26,056 bases of DNA from a virus (IMGVR_UViG_3300017741_000042:1-26056); one strand, 5' to 3'; shown: positions 7,421 through 15,158, numbered from the stretch's first letter. Notes: generated by a model from the letters alone, not told the origin. Numbers and translations: made by a program.

Positions 7421-8251
7421 ATGAAATTAAATATTATTTGCACAAGTAGACCGTGCGATGGTTTATTTTATTATAGTTATGAATACACACAATATTTAAA
7501 TTTGTGTGGAATCAAGACTCAAATGATTGTTATAACACATCCTCATTTTACCTCTGAAGATTACATTAATTCTATTAATCAAAAATACATCTCATTTAAA
7601 AATGTAGTGTTTGATGACTTTGATGATGATTCGACATGCAATTTAATCATGGGTAGAAGTATGTTGACTCTACCTTGGCTTGATCGTAAATCATATACAC
7701 AAGATCAATTAATGATATTGCATCTTCTTTTTAAAAATAAAATTATATCAGTATATTCTGAAAACCATAAGACGAGATACTATAAGGCTTTACAATATTT
7801 TCAACCTGAAGAAGTCATAGACTTATGCGATCATGATGTATATCCAAATGGAATAGGCAAACATTTTGAAAAAAAGATATTCTTTGATATACATAAACCA
7901 GTTACAGAAAATTATCAATTTGAACATCTTTTTATTGGTACAAATAGAACTTACTACGATGCTGCTAAAAAATTAGCTTATAAATATAAATCTCATGGCA
8001 TAATAATATACGATAATTATGATCATGATTCTAATTTAAATAATGTGATTGCGCCTGTTGAAAATTTATTAGGAATATTTAAAAAATACATATATACTAA
8101 AGGCACGGTAGATCCTGCGCCTAGGCTTATTCAAGAGTGCAAATATCACAATAAAGAAATTATATATGAAGCTTCAAACACTGGAGCAGAAGCGTATAAA
8201 AATAGAACTATAGAAAAACCAAATGTAGAGAGTATAATAAATGAATTATGA
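7421..8251 (+). CDS. GT-B-like putative glycosyltransferase (276 aa)
   Basis: First gene of the plus-strand island. The N-terminus KLNIICTSRPCDGLFYY, a beta-strand followed by a Gly-containing loop and helix, suits a Rossmann-like half. A second half near residues 165-250 has FIGTNRTYYDAA, then YIYTKGTVDPAPRLIQEC (about 223-240), where the KGTxDPAPRLIQEC stretch resembles the donor-binding region of phage glycosyltransferases. I start at ATG 7421; the upstream in-frame TTG at 7406 has no better ribosome site and adds five unremarkable residues. Its end overlaps the next gene by 11 bases. Likely role is sugar transfer in the glycan pathway encoded by this island; acceptor and donor unknown. 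It has no DxD motif in a GT-A context. Fold assignment is an inference from pattern, not an alignment. Confidence 0.75.
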   Translation: MKLNIICTSRPCDGLFYYSYEYTQYLNLCGIKTQMIVITHPHFTSEDYINSINQKYISFKNVVFDDFDDDSTCNLIMGRSMLTLPWLDRKSYTQDQLMILHLLFKNKIISVYSENHKTRYYKALQYFQPEEVIDLCDHDVYPNGIGKHFEKKIFFDIHKPVTENYQFEHLFIGTNRTYYDAAKKLAYKYKSHGIIIYDNYDHDSNLNNVIAPVENLLGIFKKYIYTKGTVDPAPRLIQECKYHNKEIIYEASNTGAEAYKNRTIEKPNVESIINEL

Positions 8252-9296
8252 AGGTTGGGACCAAGACTATCTTGAAAATGAATTACTATATTTAAATTTA
8301 TTTAATGATGCAATTCAAAAAGACAATGAAAAAAACGTAGAATTTTTAGAAAAAAAGATTTCTAAATATATTGGACGTAAACATGGAATCGCAATTAATA
8401 GTGCAACGGACGCATTGTATTATTCACTTAAATGTTATGATATTGGTCCAGGAGATGAAGTGTTAGTAAGTGATTTTTCTTGGATATCTTCTGCATCTTG
8501 TATTCTTATGGCTGGTGCAACTCCTGTATTCTGTGACATCGATTTAAATTCTTATCATATGTCATTTGATGAGATTAAAAAGAAAACTACAAGTAAAACT
8601 AAAGCAATCATTTACACTCATCTCTTTGGTAATATGACTGAAACACAAGAGATAGAAAACTATTGTAAACAAAATAATATAACATTTATTGAAGATGCTG
8701 CTCAATCACTTGGCTCAAAATACAAAGATAAATATGCAGGAGCAATTGGTGATATCAGTTCTTTTAGTTTTAATCACAATAAAGTTATATCAGGAATATC
8801 TGGTGGAGGCATGATATTTACTGACATAGATTCAACTGCAGAATATTTACGCAAGATAAGAAAACACGGTAAAGGCAAAGATTATGAAACTCTCGGTTAT
8901 AATTCAAAAATGTTTTATATGAATGCAGCATATATTGAAATGAGATTTGATAGAATGAATGAATTACAAATGCGTAGAGTACGAATAGCTCATAAATATC
9001 AAGAAGAGTTAGAAGATTTACCTGTTGTAACTCAAGTAGCTGATAATAATTTAGTGCACAATTATCATAAATACGTAGTAAGATTTGAAAGTAAAGAAAT
9101 AAGAGATGAAGTAAAAAATACTCTAAAAGCAAAAATTCATTATGATTCGCCGATATCAAAAAATAGCATGTTTAATCTAACGCCATGTCCTAATGCACAA
9201 ATAGCAAGTGACACTGTACTTTCTTTACCTTGTCATCCATACGTAACTGATGAAGAAATAAGCCAAACTTGCATGACTATAGGAATTATAGCGTGA
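8241..9296 (+). CDS. DegT/DnrJ/EryC1/StrS family PLP sugar aminotransferase (351 aa)
   Basis: Fold-type I PLP enzyme that transfers an amino group, usually from glutamate, to a keto-sugar nucleotide. Visible family features in order: GIAINSATDALYYSL (about 49-63), GPGDEVLVSDFSWISSA (69-85), AGATPVFCDID (91-101), EDAAQSLGSKY (151-161) with Asp152 expected to contact the PLP ring nitrogen, and SSFSFNHNKVISGISGGG (173-190) with Lys181 as the Schiff-base lysine. The C-terminal domain has the KYVVRF strand and ends LPCHPYVTDEEI, typical of the family. Length is slightly short for the usual ~370-390. The ATG at 8241 has a GAGAG ribosome site inside the previous gene. A keto-sugar-forming dehydratase is not in the window, so the substrate must come from the host or from elsewhere in the phage. 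Confidence 0.93.
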   Translation: MNYEGWDQDYLENELLYLNLFNDAIQKDNEKNVEFLEKKISKYIGRKHGIAINSATDALYYSLKCYDIGPGDEVLVSDFSWISSASCILMAGATPVFCDIDLNSYHMSFDEIKKKTTSKTKAIIYTHLFGNMTETQEIENYCKQNNITFIEDAAQSLGSKYKDKYAGAIGDISSFSFNHNKVISGISGGGMIFTDIDSTAEYLRKIRKHGKGKDYETLGYNSKMFYMNAAYIEMRFDRMNELQMRRVRIAHKYQEELEDLPVVTQVADNNLVHNYHKYVVRFESKEIRDEVKNTLKAKIHYDSPISKNSMFNLTPCPNAQIASDTVLSLPCHPYVTDEEISQTCMTIGIIA

Positions 9297-10108
9297 ACAT
9301 TAACGAAATTGATGTATTTAAAATAAGAGCAATAGATTTTTACTTGTCAAAATCTTGTAATAAATCTTGTCACTACTGTACTGCTTGGACATTAGAGATG
9401 AGAAACTTAACAGTTGACATGGATTTTTTAAGTAAAACTTTAAAATGGCTTTCACCTTATGTTGTTAGAATACAACTACTCGGTGGAGAACCGGGTCTCA
9501 TAAAAAATTTAGATGAAGTTCTTAATGAAATTAAAAAATATCCAAACTTAATACCTACTATTTTATCCAATTCATTTGTAAGAAAACGATATCCTCACGT
9601 GCTTGATGATCCTAATATACTTTACCAAGAACACTTAGTTCTTGATTTTCATGAAGATAGAATAGAAAAGTTAGGTAACTTTGATTTCTTTGAAGAGAAC
9701 GATAAAAATAACTATAACATTATTATTATGACTCCAAATTATTTTAAATACAGAGAAAATCATGATTTAACTAGAGTCGATCATAAAAATACTCAATTAA
9801 AAAAATTTAATTCAAGATCTCCTAATTTTATAGACATGGAACAAGCACCAGAATTTGATAGAAGAATATGTGCTGCCTTTCCAAAGGTTCCTGTAGTAGA
9901 TTTTGAGTTGCAGAGAATAAGACACTGCAGTAAAAAAGTAATAAATGGTTCGAGAAGATATGAAGTAACAGAAGAAAATATTAATAAGATGATGAACTAT
10001 GAACTTTTTGCGTTTGAAGAGTATTGCAAAAAATGCTTTGAGCCGATTGATAAAAGATCACAAGAACAGATACTTGATATAGTTGCCGTAGGAAAAGTAA
10101 TGCAATGA
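9293..10108 (+). CDS. Radical SAM enzyme with C-terminal cysteine cluster (271 aa)
   Basis: Contains the radical SAM cluster motif CNKSCHYC (Cys22, 26, 29; CxxxCxxC) and the GGEP SAM-binding motif at 64-67, following a predicted beta strand. Four further cysteines lie at about 193, 212, 245 and 248 (RRICAAF, IRHCSKK, EYCKKC), an arrangement resembling the Twitch/SPASM auxiliary iron-sulfur region. I start at GTG 9293, which overlaps the TGA of the aminotransferase gene and has an AGGA site about 8 bases upstream; the longer TTG start at 9269 has no such site. The stop overlaps the next ATG (ATGA). Twitch/SPASM proteins include peptide-modifying enzymes and aminoglycoside-type sugar dehydrogenases/epimerases. 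Next to an aminotransferase and glycosyltransferases, a sugar substrate is the more likely reading, but a virion protein or peptide substrate cannot be excluded. Confidence 0.88.
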   Translation: MNINEIDVFKIRAIDFYLSKSCNKSCHYCTAWTLEMRNLTVDMDFLSKTLKWLSPYVVRIQLLGGEPGLIKNLDEVLNEIKKYPNLIPTILSNSFVRKRYPHVLDDPNILYQEHLVLDFHEDRIEKLGNFDFFEENDKNNYNIIIMTPNYFKYRENHDLTRVDHKNTQLKKFNSRSPNFIDMEQAPEFDRRICAAFPKVPVVDFELQRIRHCSKKVINGSRRYEVTEENINKMMNYELFAFEEYCKKCFEPIDKRSQEQILDIVAVGKVMQ

Positions 10109-10794
10109 AAAAAATATTATTAGTAAGTGGTTGTAGTTTTACAACACGTGAATATAAATCTCATCAGCACCCAGAAAAAGATTTTGCTTCATATGATAAA
10201 TGGCCAGAGATGCTTGCAGAAAAACTTAATATGCAATGTGTCAACTTGGCAAAGTCAGGAGCCGGAAATGAATTTATTTCTAATACTATTATTGATTACA
10301 TAGAAACAACGGATAAGTCAAAAATTGGATTAGTTATACCTGCTTGGTCTCAATGTCGCAGAAGAGATTATCAAACGTATTCCACTAGATCAAAAAGTAC
10401 TAGATGGAGATTTGAAATGTATGATCTTTTTGGTGATACTAGATATTGGATAAGGAAAAGTCTTAAAACTTATTATTTTTTTCAAATATATTGCGATTAT
10501 TATAATATACCTTACAAACAAGTTCAAATGATAGAATTATTTAAAGACAATATTGAAATTGATTTTAATGAAGAAAAGAAAGAAATGGATGATTTTACAA
10601 TAGATGAAATGTATTATAAAAAGCTTAAAAACTTTATAGGAGAAACTACACCTATTTTAAGTTTACAAGATGCTTTAACTGGTAATAGAAGAGACAAAGA
10701 AAAAATTAAAGAATTTTGTATATCTTCAGAAGACTGGCATCCAAGTAAAAATGGACATCGCTGGATGACGGAGTATATCTATGAAAATATTTAG
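10105..10794 (+). CDS. SGNH/GDSL hydrolase-like protein (229 aa)
   Basis: Opens with KKILLVSGCSFTTREY, a beta strand followed by the nucleophile loop (Ser11 in GCSFT). SGAGNEF at about 51-57 matches the Asn/Gly blocks of the SGNH fold, and DWHPSKNGHRW at 210-220 supplies the Asp/His pair near the C-terminus (DxHPxxxGH as in many phage members). SGNH enzymes deacetylate or transacetylate glycans and lipids. In this operon a role in removing or adding an O-acyl group on the glycan is plausible. The ATG at 10105 overlaps the stop of the radical SAM gene by 4 bases. The middle region (95-170) is rich in aromatic and charged residues and not diagnostic. No signal peptide, so it should act in the cytoplasm. 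Confidence 0.75.
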   Translation: MKKILLVSGCSFTTREYKSHQHPEKDFASYDKWPEMLAEKLNMQCVNLAKSGAGNEFISNTIIDYIETTDKSKIGLVIPAWSQCRRRDYQTYSTRSKSTRWRFEMYDLFGDTRYWIRKSLKTYYFFQIYCDYYNIPYKQVQMIELFKDNIEIDFNEEKKEMDDFTIDEMYYKKLKNFIGETTPILSLQDALTGNRRDKEKIKEFCISSEDWHPSKNGHRWMTEYIYENI

Positions 10795-12310
10795 TGCATC
10801 ATTTAGTCCACACGATCACAATACGTATGATGGTGAGTGGCATAATCAAAGAGAAAGATATACTCGTAGAAAACACAACATCCCTTGGCATTTTGACGCG
10901 TATCCACAATACGACACAGCAAGTAAAATGAATTCAGATGATAATAGTGCTGGTATAAAATTTTATGAAGAATATTGGAATCCTAAAAGTCATGACATGT
11001 ACGCATTTACTACTACTGTAGGTGGAATGAATAAAATACCTCAACTACAAGTGTTTAAAGATGATATTGATTGGTACCCTAAAAACCTATGGGATTATAA
11101 AATGCTTGACAACAACTTGTATTACATAGATCATCATCAATCGCATGCAGCATACGCTTACTTACTATCTGAGTATGAACAGTCTGACATATTAGCTATA
11201 GACGGAAGAGGATGGAAATACAATTGTATTTTTATTGACAAAGAAAATAATATAACTGATTTATCCGAAGAAATGAATATAGGCACGTTATGGAATTATG
11301 TATCTAAAGAACTTGGATTTGGAAATCTAGGTGCAAGTAAAGTGATGGGTCTTGCCGCTTATGGCTCATATAGAGATGACATTCACATGATATTAGATGG
11401 ATATTGGGATGACGTTAATGAATTTAAACGAAGTTTCGAAAAGATACAAGAAAAACAAGTCATGCAAGAAAGAATAAAACAAAGCGGATGGAAGTGTGAT
11501 GTTGCTCATACTTTACAGGTTGCCACAGAAGAAAAAATAAGAGATCACATATATCCATTAAAAACATGTGATAATATCTGTGTGGCTGGTGGTGTTGCTT
11601 ATAACGGATATGTTAATGAAATGTTATATGAAAATTGGTCCAGCGTATATGTACCACCTGCACCCGGTGATGAAGGACAATCCATTGGAACATATATGCA
11701 CGCTAATTATGTTTTAAATAAAGAAATACATAAACCTTCTGTTTATGCTGGTAAAGAATATAGCTATGAAGGATCAAAGGAAGTAAACTTAAAAGAAGTT
11801 GCACAAGCAATTGCTGACGGCAAAATTGTAGGTTGGTTTCAAGGGAAATCAGAAAGTGGCCATAGAGCGCTAGGTAACAGAAGTATTCTTGCAGATCCTC
11901 GTAATCCAAATATTAAAGATATTATTAATAAAGAAATAAAATTAAGAGAAGACTTTAGACCTTTTGCTCCTTCTGTTTTAGAAGAGTGTTATAAATTATG
12001 GTTTGATACACCTGAACCAAGTCCTTATATGTCACGTATTGTAAAAGTTAAAAGGCCTGAAGAAGTTCCAGGGATAACTCATGTTGATGGAACTGCTCGT
12101 ATTCAAACTGTTAATAGAAAGCAAAATAAAAAATACTATGATTTAATAAATGAGTTTTACAATATTACAGGTGTGCCAATGCTTCTCAATACAAGCTTTA
12201 ACTGTAGAGAGCCAATAGTAGAAACTCCTAGAGAAGCTATAAATACTTTTAACAATACAGAATTAGATATGGTGATAATAAATGAATATTGTATGTCTAA
12301 AGTGGGGTGA
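10781..12310 (+). CDS. NodU/CmcH/TobZ family carbamoyltransferase (509 aa)
   Basis: Enzymes of this family make carbamoyl-adenylate from carbamoyl phosphate and ATP in a Kae1-like domain and pass the carbamoyl group to a sugar or antibiotic hydroxyl. Visible landmarks: HDHN at 11-14, HHQSHAAYAY (118-127) with the metal-binding His residues, LAIDGRG around Asp141, GASKVMGLAAYG (184-195), CVAGGVAYNGYVNE (267-280), GKSESGHRALGNRSI (355-369), REDFRPFAPSVL (389-400) and LLNTSFNCREPIV (468-480). Both the Kae1-like N-terminal and the YrdC-like C-terminal parts appear complete. The ATG at 10781 has a GGAG site and overlaps the SGNH gene by 14 bases. This is the strongest indication that the island builds a decorated sugar. 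The carbamoyl phosphate would come from the host. Confidence 0.94.
   Translation: MKIFSASFSPHDHNTYDGEWHNQRERYTRRKHNIPWHFDAYPQYDTASKMNSDDNSAGIKFYEEYWNPKSHDMYAFTTTVGGMNKIPQLQVFKDDIDWYPKNLWDYKMLDNNLYYIDHHQSHAAYAYLLSEYEQSDILAIDGRGWKYNCIFIDKENNITDLSEEMNIGTLWNYVSKELGFGNLGASKVMGLAAYGSYRDDIHMILDGYWDDVNEFKRSFEKIQEKQVMQERIKQSGWKCDVAHTLQVATEEKIRDHIYPLKTCDNICVAGGVAYNGYVNEMLYENWSSVYVPPAPGDEGQSIGTYMHANYVLNKEIHKPSVYAGKEYSYEGSKEVNLKEVAQAIADGKIVGWFQGKSESGHRALGNRSILADPRNPNIKDIINKEIKLREDFRPFAPSVLEECYKLWFDTPEPSPYMSRIVKVKRPEEVPGITHVDGTARIQTVNRKQNKKYYDLINEFYNITGVPMLLNTSFNCREPIVETPREAINTFNNTELDMVIINEYCMSKVG
12238..12245 (+). promoter_or_regulatory. Possible internal late promoter
   Basis: Exact TATAAATA on the plus strand, inside the last codons of the carbamoyltransferase gene. 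It would start transcripts near 12251 and give a ~30-base leader to the glycosyltransferase at 12282. Exact matches of an all-A/T octamer are expected about once in 8 kb of sequence this AT-rich, so this may be coincidental. Confidence 0.25.
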
Positions 12311-12986
12311 TAAATTTAGTCATGAGCATGTCAATCGGCTATATCGAATGGTATGCAAGAATTTTAAACATGACTTTAAATTTATTTGTCACACTGAAAA
12401 TGGAAACAATATAGATGATAATATAATTATACAACCATTACCAGATTATGGTTTAGAAAAATGGTGGCCAAAGCTTACATTGTTTGAACATCCTGCTGAT
12501 GTACCTAATATATTTTTTGATTTAGATGTTGTGATACAAAATGATATTACTCACTTTAAAGATTATTTTATTAAAGATAAACTATGTATGATAAAAGCGT
12601 ATTGGAAGCCTTATCAACTCGTAGAATTTGATACTAATCTCAATTCATCAATTATGATATGGTATGGTGACAACACAAACATTTGGAAAGAGTTTGAGTC
12701 AAACATGGAATATTACATGTTGAAATATAAAGGCATTGATGGTTACTTAGATCATAACCAGTCTGACAAACTTTTTTATCTACCAAAAGGTGAGGTATAT
12801 TCTAGGCTTTACGGTATAGGCGAAAATAATTACTGGAGAGCAGGCACTGATATTAAACCAAAATATTTTTATGAACCTAATTACAATGTATGTATTTTTA
12901 ATGGTTGGAAAAGAACAGACGAATGGACTGGAGAATATGAACTAGATGATGAGGGATATAATGGATTCGAACATTACTGGAATTGA
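12282..12986 (+). CDS. GT-A-like glycosyltransferase with DxD motif (234 aa)
   Basis: N-terminal pattern MNIVCLKWGDKFSHEHVNRL followed by FKFICHTEN and KWWPKLTLFE, then NIFFDLDVVIQNDIT with the Asp80-Leu-Asp82 metal and sugar-nucleotide motif, as in GT8-like and related phage glycosyltransferases. NSSIMIW (around 116) fits the strand lining the active site. A C-terminal CIFNGWKRTDEW segment is followed by an acidic tail. The gene overlaps the carbamoyltransferase by 29 bases and the methyltransferase by 26. The start ATG at 12282 has GGTG as a modest ribosome site, and a TATAAATA octamer lies at 12238-12245 upstream inside the previous gene. It likely transfers a sugar in the island's glycan pathway; donor and acceptor unknown. 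Soluble, no membrane anchor. Confidence 0.82.
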   Translation: MNIVCLKWGDKFSHEHVNRLYRMVCKNFKHDFKFICHTENGNNIDDNIIIQPLPDYGLEKWWPKLTLFEHPADVPNIFFDLDVVIQNDITHFKDYFIKDKLCMIKAYWKPYQLVEFDTNLNSSIMIWYGDNTNIWKEFESNMEYYMLKYKGIDGYLDHNQSDKLFYLPKGEVYSRLYGIGENNYWRAGTDIKPKYFYEPNYNVCIFNGWKRTDEWTGEYELDDEGYNGFEHYWN

Positions 12987-13599
12987 ACCTGCTATACACG
13001 ATAGCTTTAACAAGGCTTGTAAACTTGGAATTGATTTTTATCATTTTCTCGATAGTTTCTCTCAGTCTCAAGTAGAATCTAAAACTTGGTTAGTTGATTC
13101 ACTATCACTCATAACCGACCAAGCGACATATAAAATAGGTGCTCGTATTCAATTGTTTGGAGGATGGAATGGCATCTTAATTACGAGACTACTTACTCAA
13201 AATATATCAAACATAAAAAGAATTCATAATATAGATCTTGATGAAAAATCAATTAAGGTGTTCAGACGATATAGAGAATTTACAAATGATAATAGATTAG
13301 AATCAACCTGTGGAGATGTAAGAACACCTCATAAGTTCGACCGCGGCGCTGATATTGTTATCGACACATCGTCTGAACATATGCCTAATCTACCAGAGAT
13401 GATAAAAGACAAACAATACAAACCTGAATGTTTATTTGCTTTGCAAAGTAATAACATGTTTCACGTTGAAGATCATATTAATTGTGTTAATAGTGAACAA
13501 GAACTAATAGAAAAATCTGAGTTATCAAAAGTAGTGTATAGAGGATCTTTAGATATGCCAAACGGTTATAAAAGATTTATGGTTATTGGATATGTCTAG
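12961..13599 (+). CDS. Class I SAM-dependent methyltransferase-like protein (212 aa)
   Basis: Shows a Rossmann-type methyltransferase layout: IQLFGGWNGILITRLL (63-78) as a variant of the glycine-rich motif I, then IHNIDLDEKSIKVFRR (88-103) with the acidic residue that binds the SAM ribose, CGDVR (117-121), and ADIVIDTSSEHM (130-141) as motif IV. Motif I is unusual, with GGWNG in place of the common GxGxG. I use the ATG at 12961 because GAGGG lies 5 bases before it; the ATG pair at 12946 has no such site. It overlaps the preceding gene by 26 bases and the following one by 8. In this setting it could O- or N-methylate a sugar, or a protein or small molecule; nothing in it fixes the substrate. 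Confidence is moderate for fold, low for substrate. Confidence 0.7.
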   Translation: MDSNITGIEPAIHDSFNKACKLGIDFYHFLDSFSQSQVESKTWLVDSLSLITDQATYKIGARIQLFGGWNGILITRLLTQNISNIKRIHNIDLDEKSIKVFRRYREFTNDNRLESTCGDVRTPHKFDRGADIVIDTSSEHMPNLPEMIKDKQYKPECLFALQSNNMFHVEDHINCVNSEQELIEKSELSKVVYRGSLDMPNGYKRFMVIGYV

Positions 13600-14368
13600 A
13601 GTAATTTATAGTTTTTATATTGACATACAAAATCCTGTATCTCATTTCGAAAATCAAGGTAAGTTTAATAATAATTTAAATTGGCTACTCGACAAACAAA
13701 AGAAATATGCCGAGTTATGTGGAGCTGATTATCTGCATTTCGTTTACGATGATAAGTACATAGAATTCAGTAAACAGTTTGGACCTGAAGTATCAGAATA
13801 TAATATCATAAATTTTTATAAGATGCATCTATTGTATCAGCTTGATTATGATGAGATACTTTATTTAGATATAGATGTCGTTCCGGTTACTAAACATAAC
13901 TTTTTTGAAGTATGGGATTTAAAAAAAGGCATAGCGATAATGTCTGAAGAGTGGGGCATAAAAGACAATAATAGAGATAAGCATTGTGTAAGATCTCCTC
14001 TCGCAAAGTACTGGAATGCGCAGGCTTTATTAGGCTATGCTAAAGAAGTATTTAATACTGGAATTATAGGCGCTAATCAAAAATCATTGAAAGAATTAGA
14101 TTACTTTAAAGACTTTCATGAAACTTTAGCAGAAATGAAAAGATTAACTGAAGATGATTTTTGGCCTGATGATATTCGTAATCTTTTTGGTTACGATAAT
14201 GAGACTATATTTGCTTGCAGAATAAATGAATATCAACAACTTTATAAAACTGGTTGGCACTTTTTTATGGACAGATGGAGTTTTATACCAGAACATGCAA
14301 AGCTTGTGCACTGCATTAACAAAGATTTTGATTACGTGAGAAAATGGTGTGAAAAGAATAATATTTAG
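13592..14368 (+). CDS. GT-A-like glycosyltransferase with DxD motif (258 aa)
   Basis: Starts SRVIYSFYIDIQNP, followed by KQKKYAELCGADYLHFVYDD (36-55), KMHLLYQLDYDEILYLDIDVVPVT (78-100) with the Asp93-Ile-Asp95 motif, and a VFNTGIIGANQKSL strand (around 150). The C-terminus has LVHCINKDF, where His may complete the metal site, as in GT8-type enzymes. The next gene shares the same architecture and several blocks (YCGADYF/LCGADYL, DxDVxPxTKxNxFE, HCINKDF/HQVNKDF), so the two are paralogues. I start at ATG 13592, two codons after an in-frame TTG at 13586. It overlaps the methyltransferase gene by 8 bases and the next gene by 20. Expected to transfer a sugar from a nucleotide sugar; donor and acceptor unknown. 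Confidence 0.8.
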   Translation: MSRVIYSFYIDIQNPVSHFENQGKFNNNLNWLLDKQKKYAELCGADYLHFVYDDKYIEFSKQFGPEVSEYNIINFYKMHLLYQLDYDEILYLDIDVVPVTKHNFFEVWDLKKGIAIMSEEWGIKDNNRDKHCVRSPLAKYWNAQALLGYAKEVFNTGIIGANQKSLKELDYFKDFHETLAEMKRLTEDDFWPDDIRNLFGYDNETIFACRINEYQQLYKTGWHFFMDRWSFIPEHAKLVHCINKDFDYVRKWCEKNNI

Positions 14369-15158
14369 TATTTGGTCAGATTTGACCTCAGATCATATTT
14401 CTGCTCCAGACTGGAAGAAAGAGTCTTTTCGTAAGTTTAAAGACAAACTAGTTGAAAGACAAAGACAATACGCACAGTATTGTGGCGCAGACTATTTTAC
14501 CTTCGTACCAAGATCTACGGATTATGTAGACGTACAATTTGATAAGATATTAAAATTTGAAGAGCTGACAAAAGAATACGATCAAGTAGTATATTTTGAT
14601 TTAGACGTAATACCAATAACTAAAACAAATATATTTGAACAGTTTGATTTTGATTATCCATGTGTTTATGATATTGATGTAAATAAACACGCTCAAGATG
14701 AAGAATGGAAGACGTGGTTAAGATGGCAATATAAAGAAAAAAATATCATAGATCCTATGAGTCTATATTCTAAAGCAGCCGCCAAAAAGGCTATGTTACT
14801 AATAGAAGACATTGTCAGTAATGATCGTATTTGTAATACTGCAGTTATCTGTGGAAACCAAAATGCTGCAAATCTATTAAAGTTTAGCGAAAGAATATCA
14901 GATATCGATAAAACTTTACTAGAAGCAAAAAACGATGGTTTATATCCAAGAGAATATTCAGAAGGTTGGGTAAGAAATAACGAAGTTTATTTTTCTTTTA
15001 TATTGGAAAGATATAATATTAAATATACTAACATAGGAATTCAATGGAATTACATATTAGATGAATTTATGTCAGAATTTACTTATGGGGTTCATTTAAT
15101 ACATCAGGTAAATAAAGATTTTGAAAAAACCTTTACTCGTCTAGAATCTCAAGAGTAG
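14349..15158 (+). CDS. GT-A-like glycosyltransferase with DxD motif (269 aa), paralogue of the preceding gene
   Basis: Opens with KRIIFSIWSDL, parallel to the RVIYSFYIDI start of its neighbour, then RQRQYAQYCGADYFTFVP (37-54), QVVYFDLDVIPITKTNIFE (79-97) with Asp84-Leu-Asp86, a CNTAVICGNQNAANL strand (around 162-176), and LIHQVNKDFEKTF near the end. The GTG at 14349 is the start that aligns with the paralogue; the ribosome site is weak, so coupling to the upstream gene (20-base overlap) is likely. Its 3' end runs 26 bases into the convergent 164-aa gene on the minus strand, marking the right edge of the island. Two consecutive paralogous transferases suggest successive addition of similar sugars in one glycan chain, which is inference. 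Confidence 0.8.
   Translation: MKRIIFSIWSDLTSDHISAPDWKKESFRKFKDKLVERQRQYAQYCGADYFTFVPRSTDYVDVQFDKILKFEELTKEYDQVVYFDLDVIPITKTNIFEQFDFDYPCVYDIDVNKHAQDEEWKTWLRWQYKEKNIIDPMSLYSKAAAKKAMLLIEDIVSNDRICNTAVICGNQNAANLLKFSERISDIDKTLLEAKNDGLYPREYSEGWVRNNEVYFSFILERYNIKYTNIGIQWNYILDEFMSEFTYGVHLIHQVNKDFEKTFTRLESQE

Larger units (their letters stand above)
7421..15158 (+). other. Plus-strand glycan-modification island inside the minus-strand fibre operon
   Basis: Nine genes in one direction with every junction overlapping by 4-29 bases, opposite to all surrounding structural genes and visibly more A-rich. Gene order: GT-B-like transferase, DegT aminotransferase, radical SAM, SGNH hydrolase, carbamoyltransferase, GT-A, methyltransferase, GT-A, GT-A. 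It is bordered on both sides by members of a duplicated fibre cassette. No transposase, integrase, tRNA or obvious flanking direct repeat was seen. The content points to synthesis and transfer of a modified sugar chain. Confidence 0.8.

Noticed and set aside
7979-7986. Exact TATAAATA on the plus strand inside the first island gene
   Set aside because: It encodes Tyr-Lys-Tyr in a coding region, has no suitable downstream start, and about one such match is expected by chance in this AT-rich stretch.
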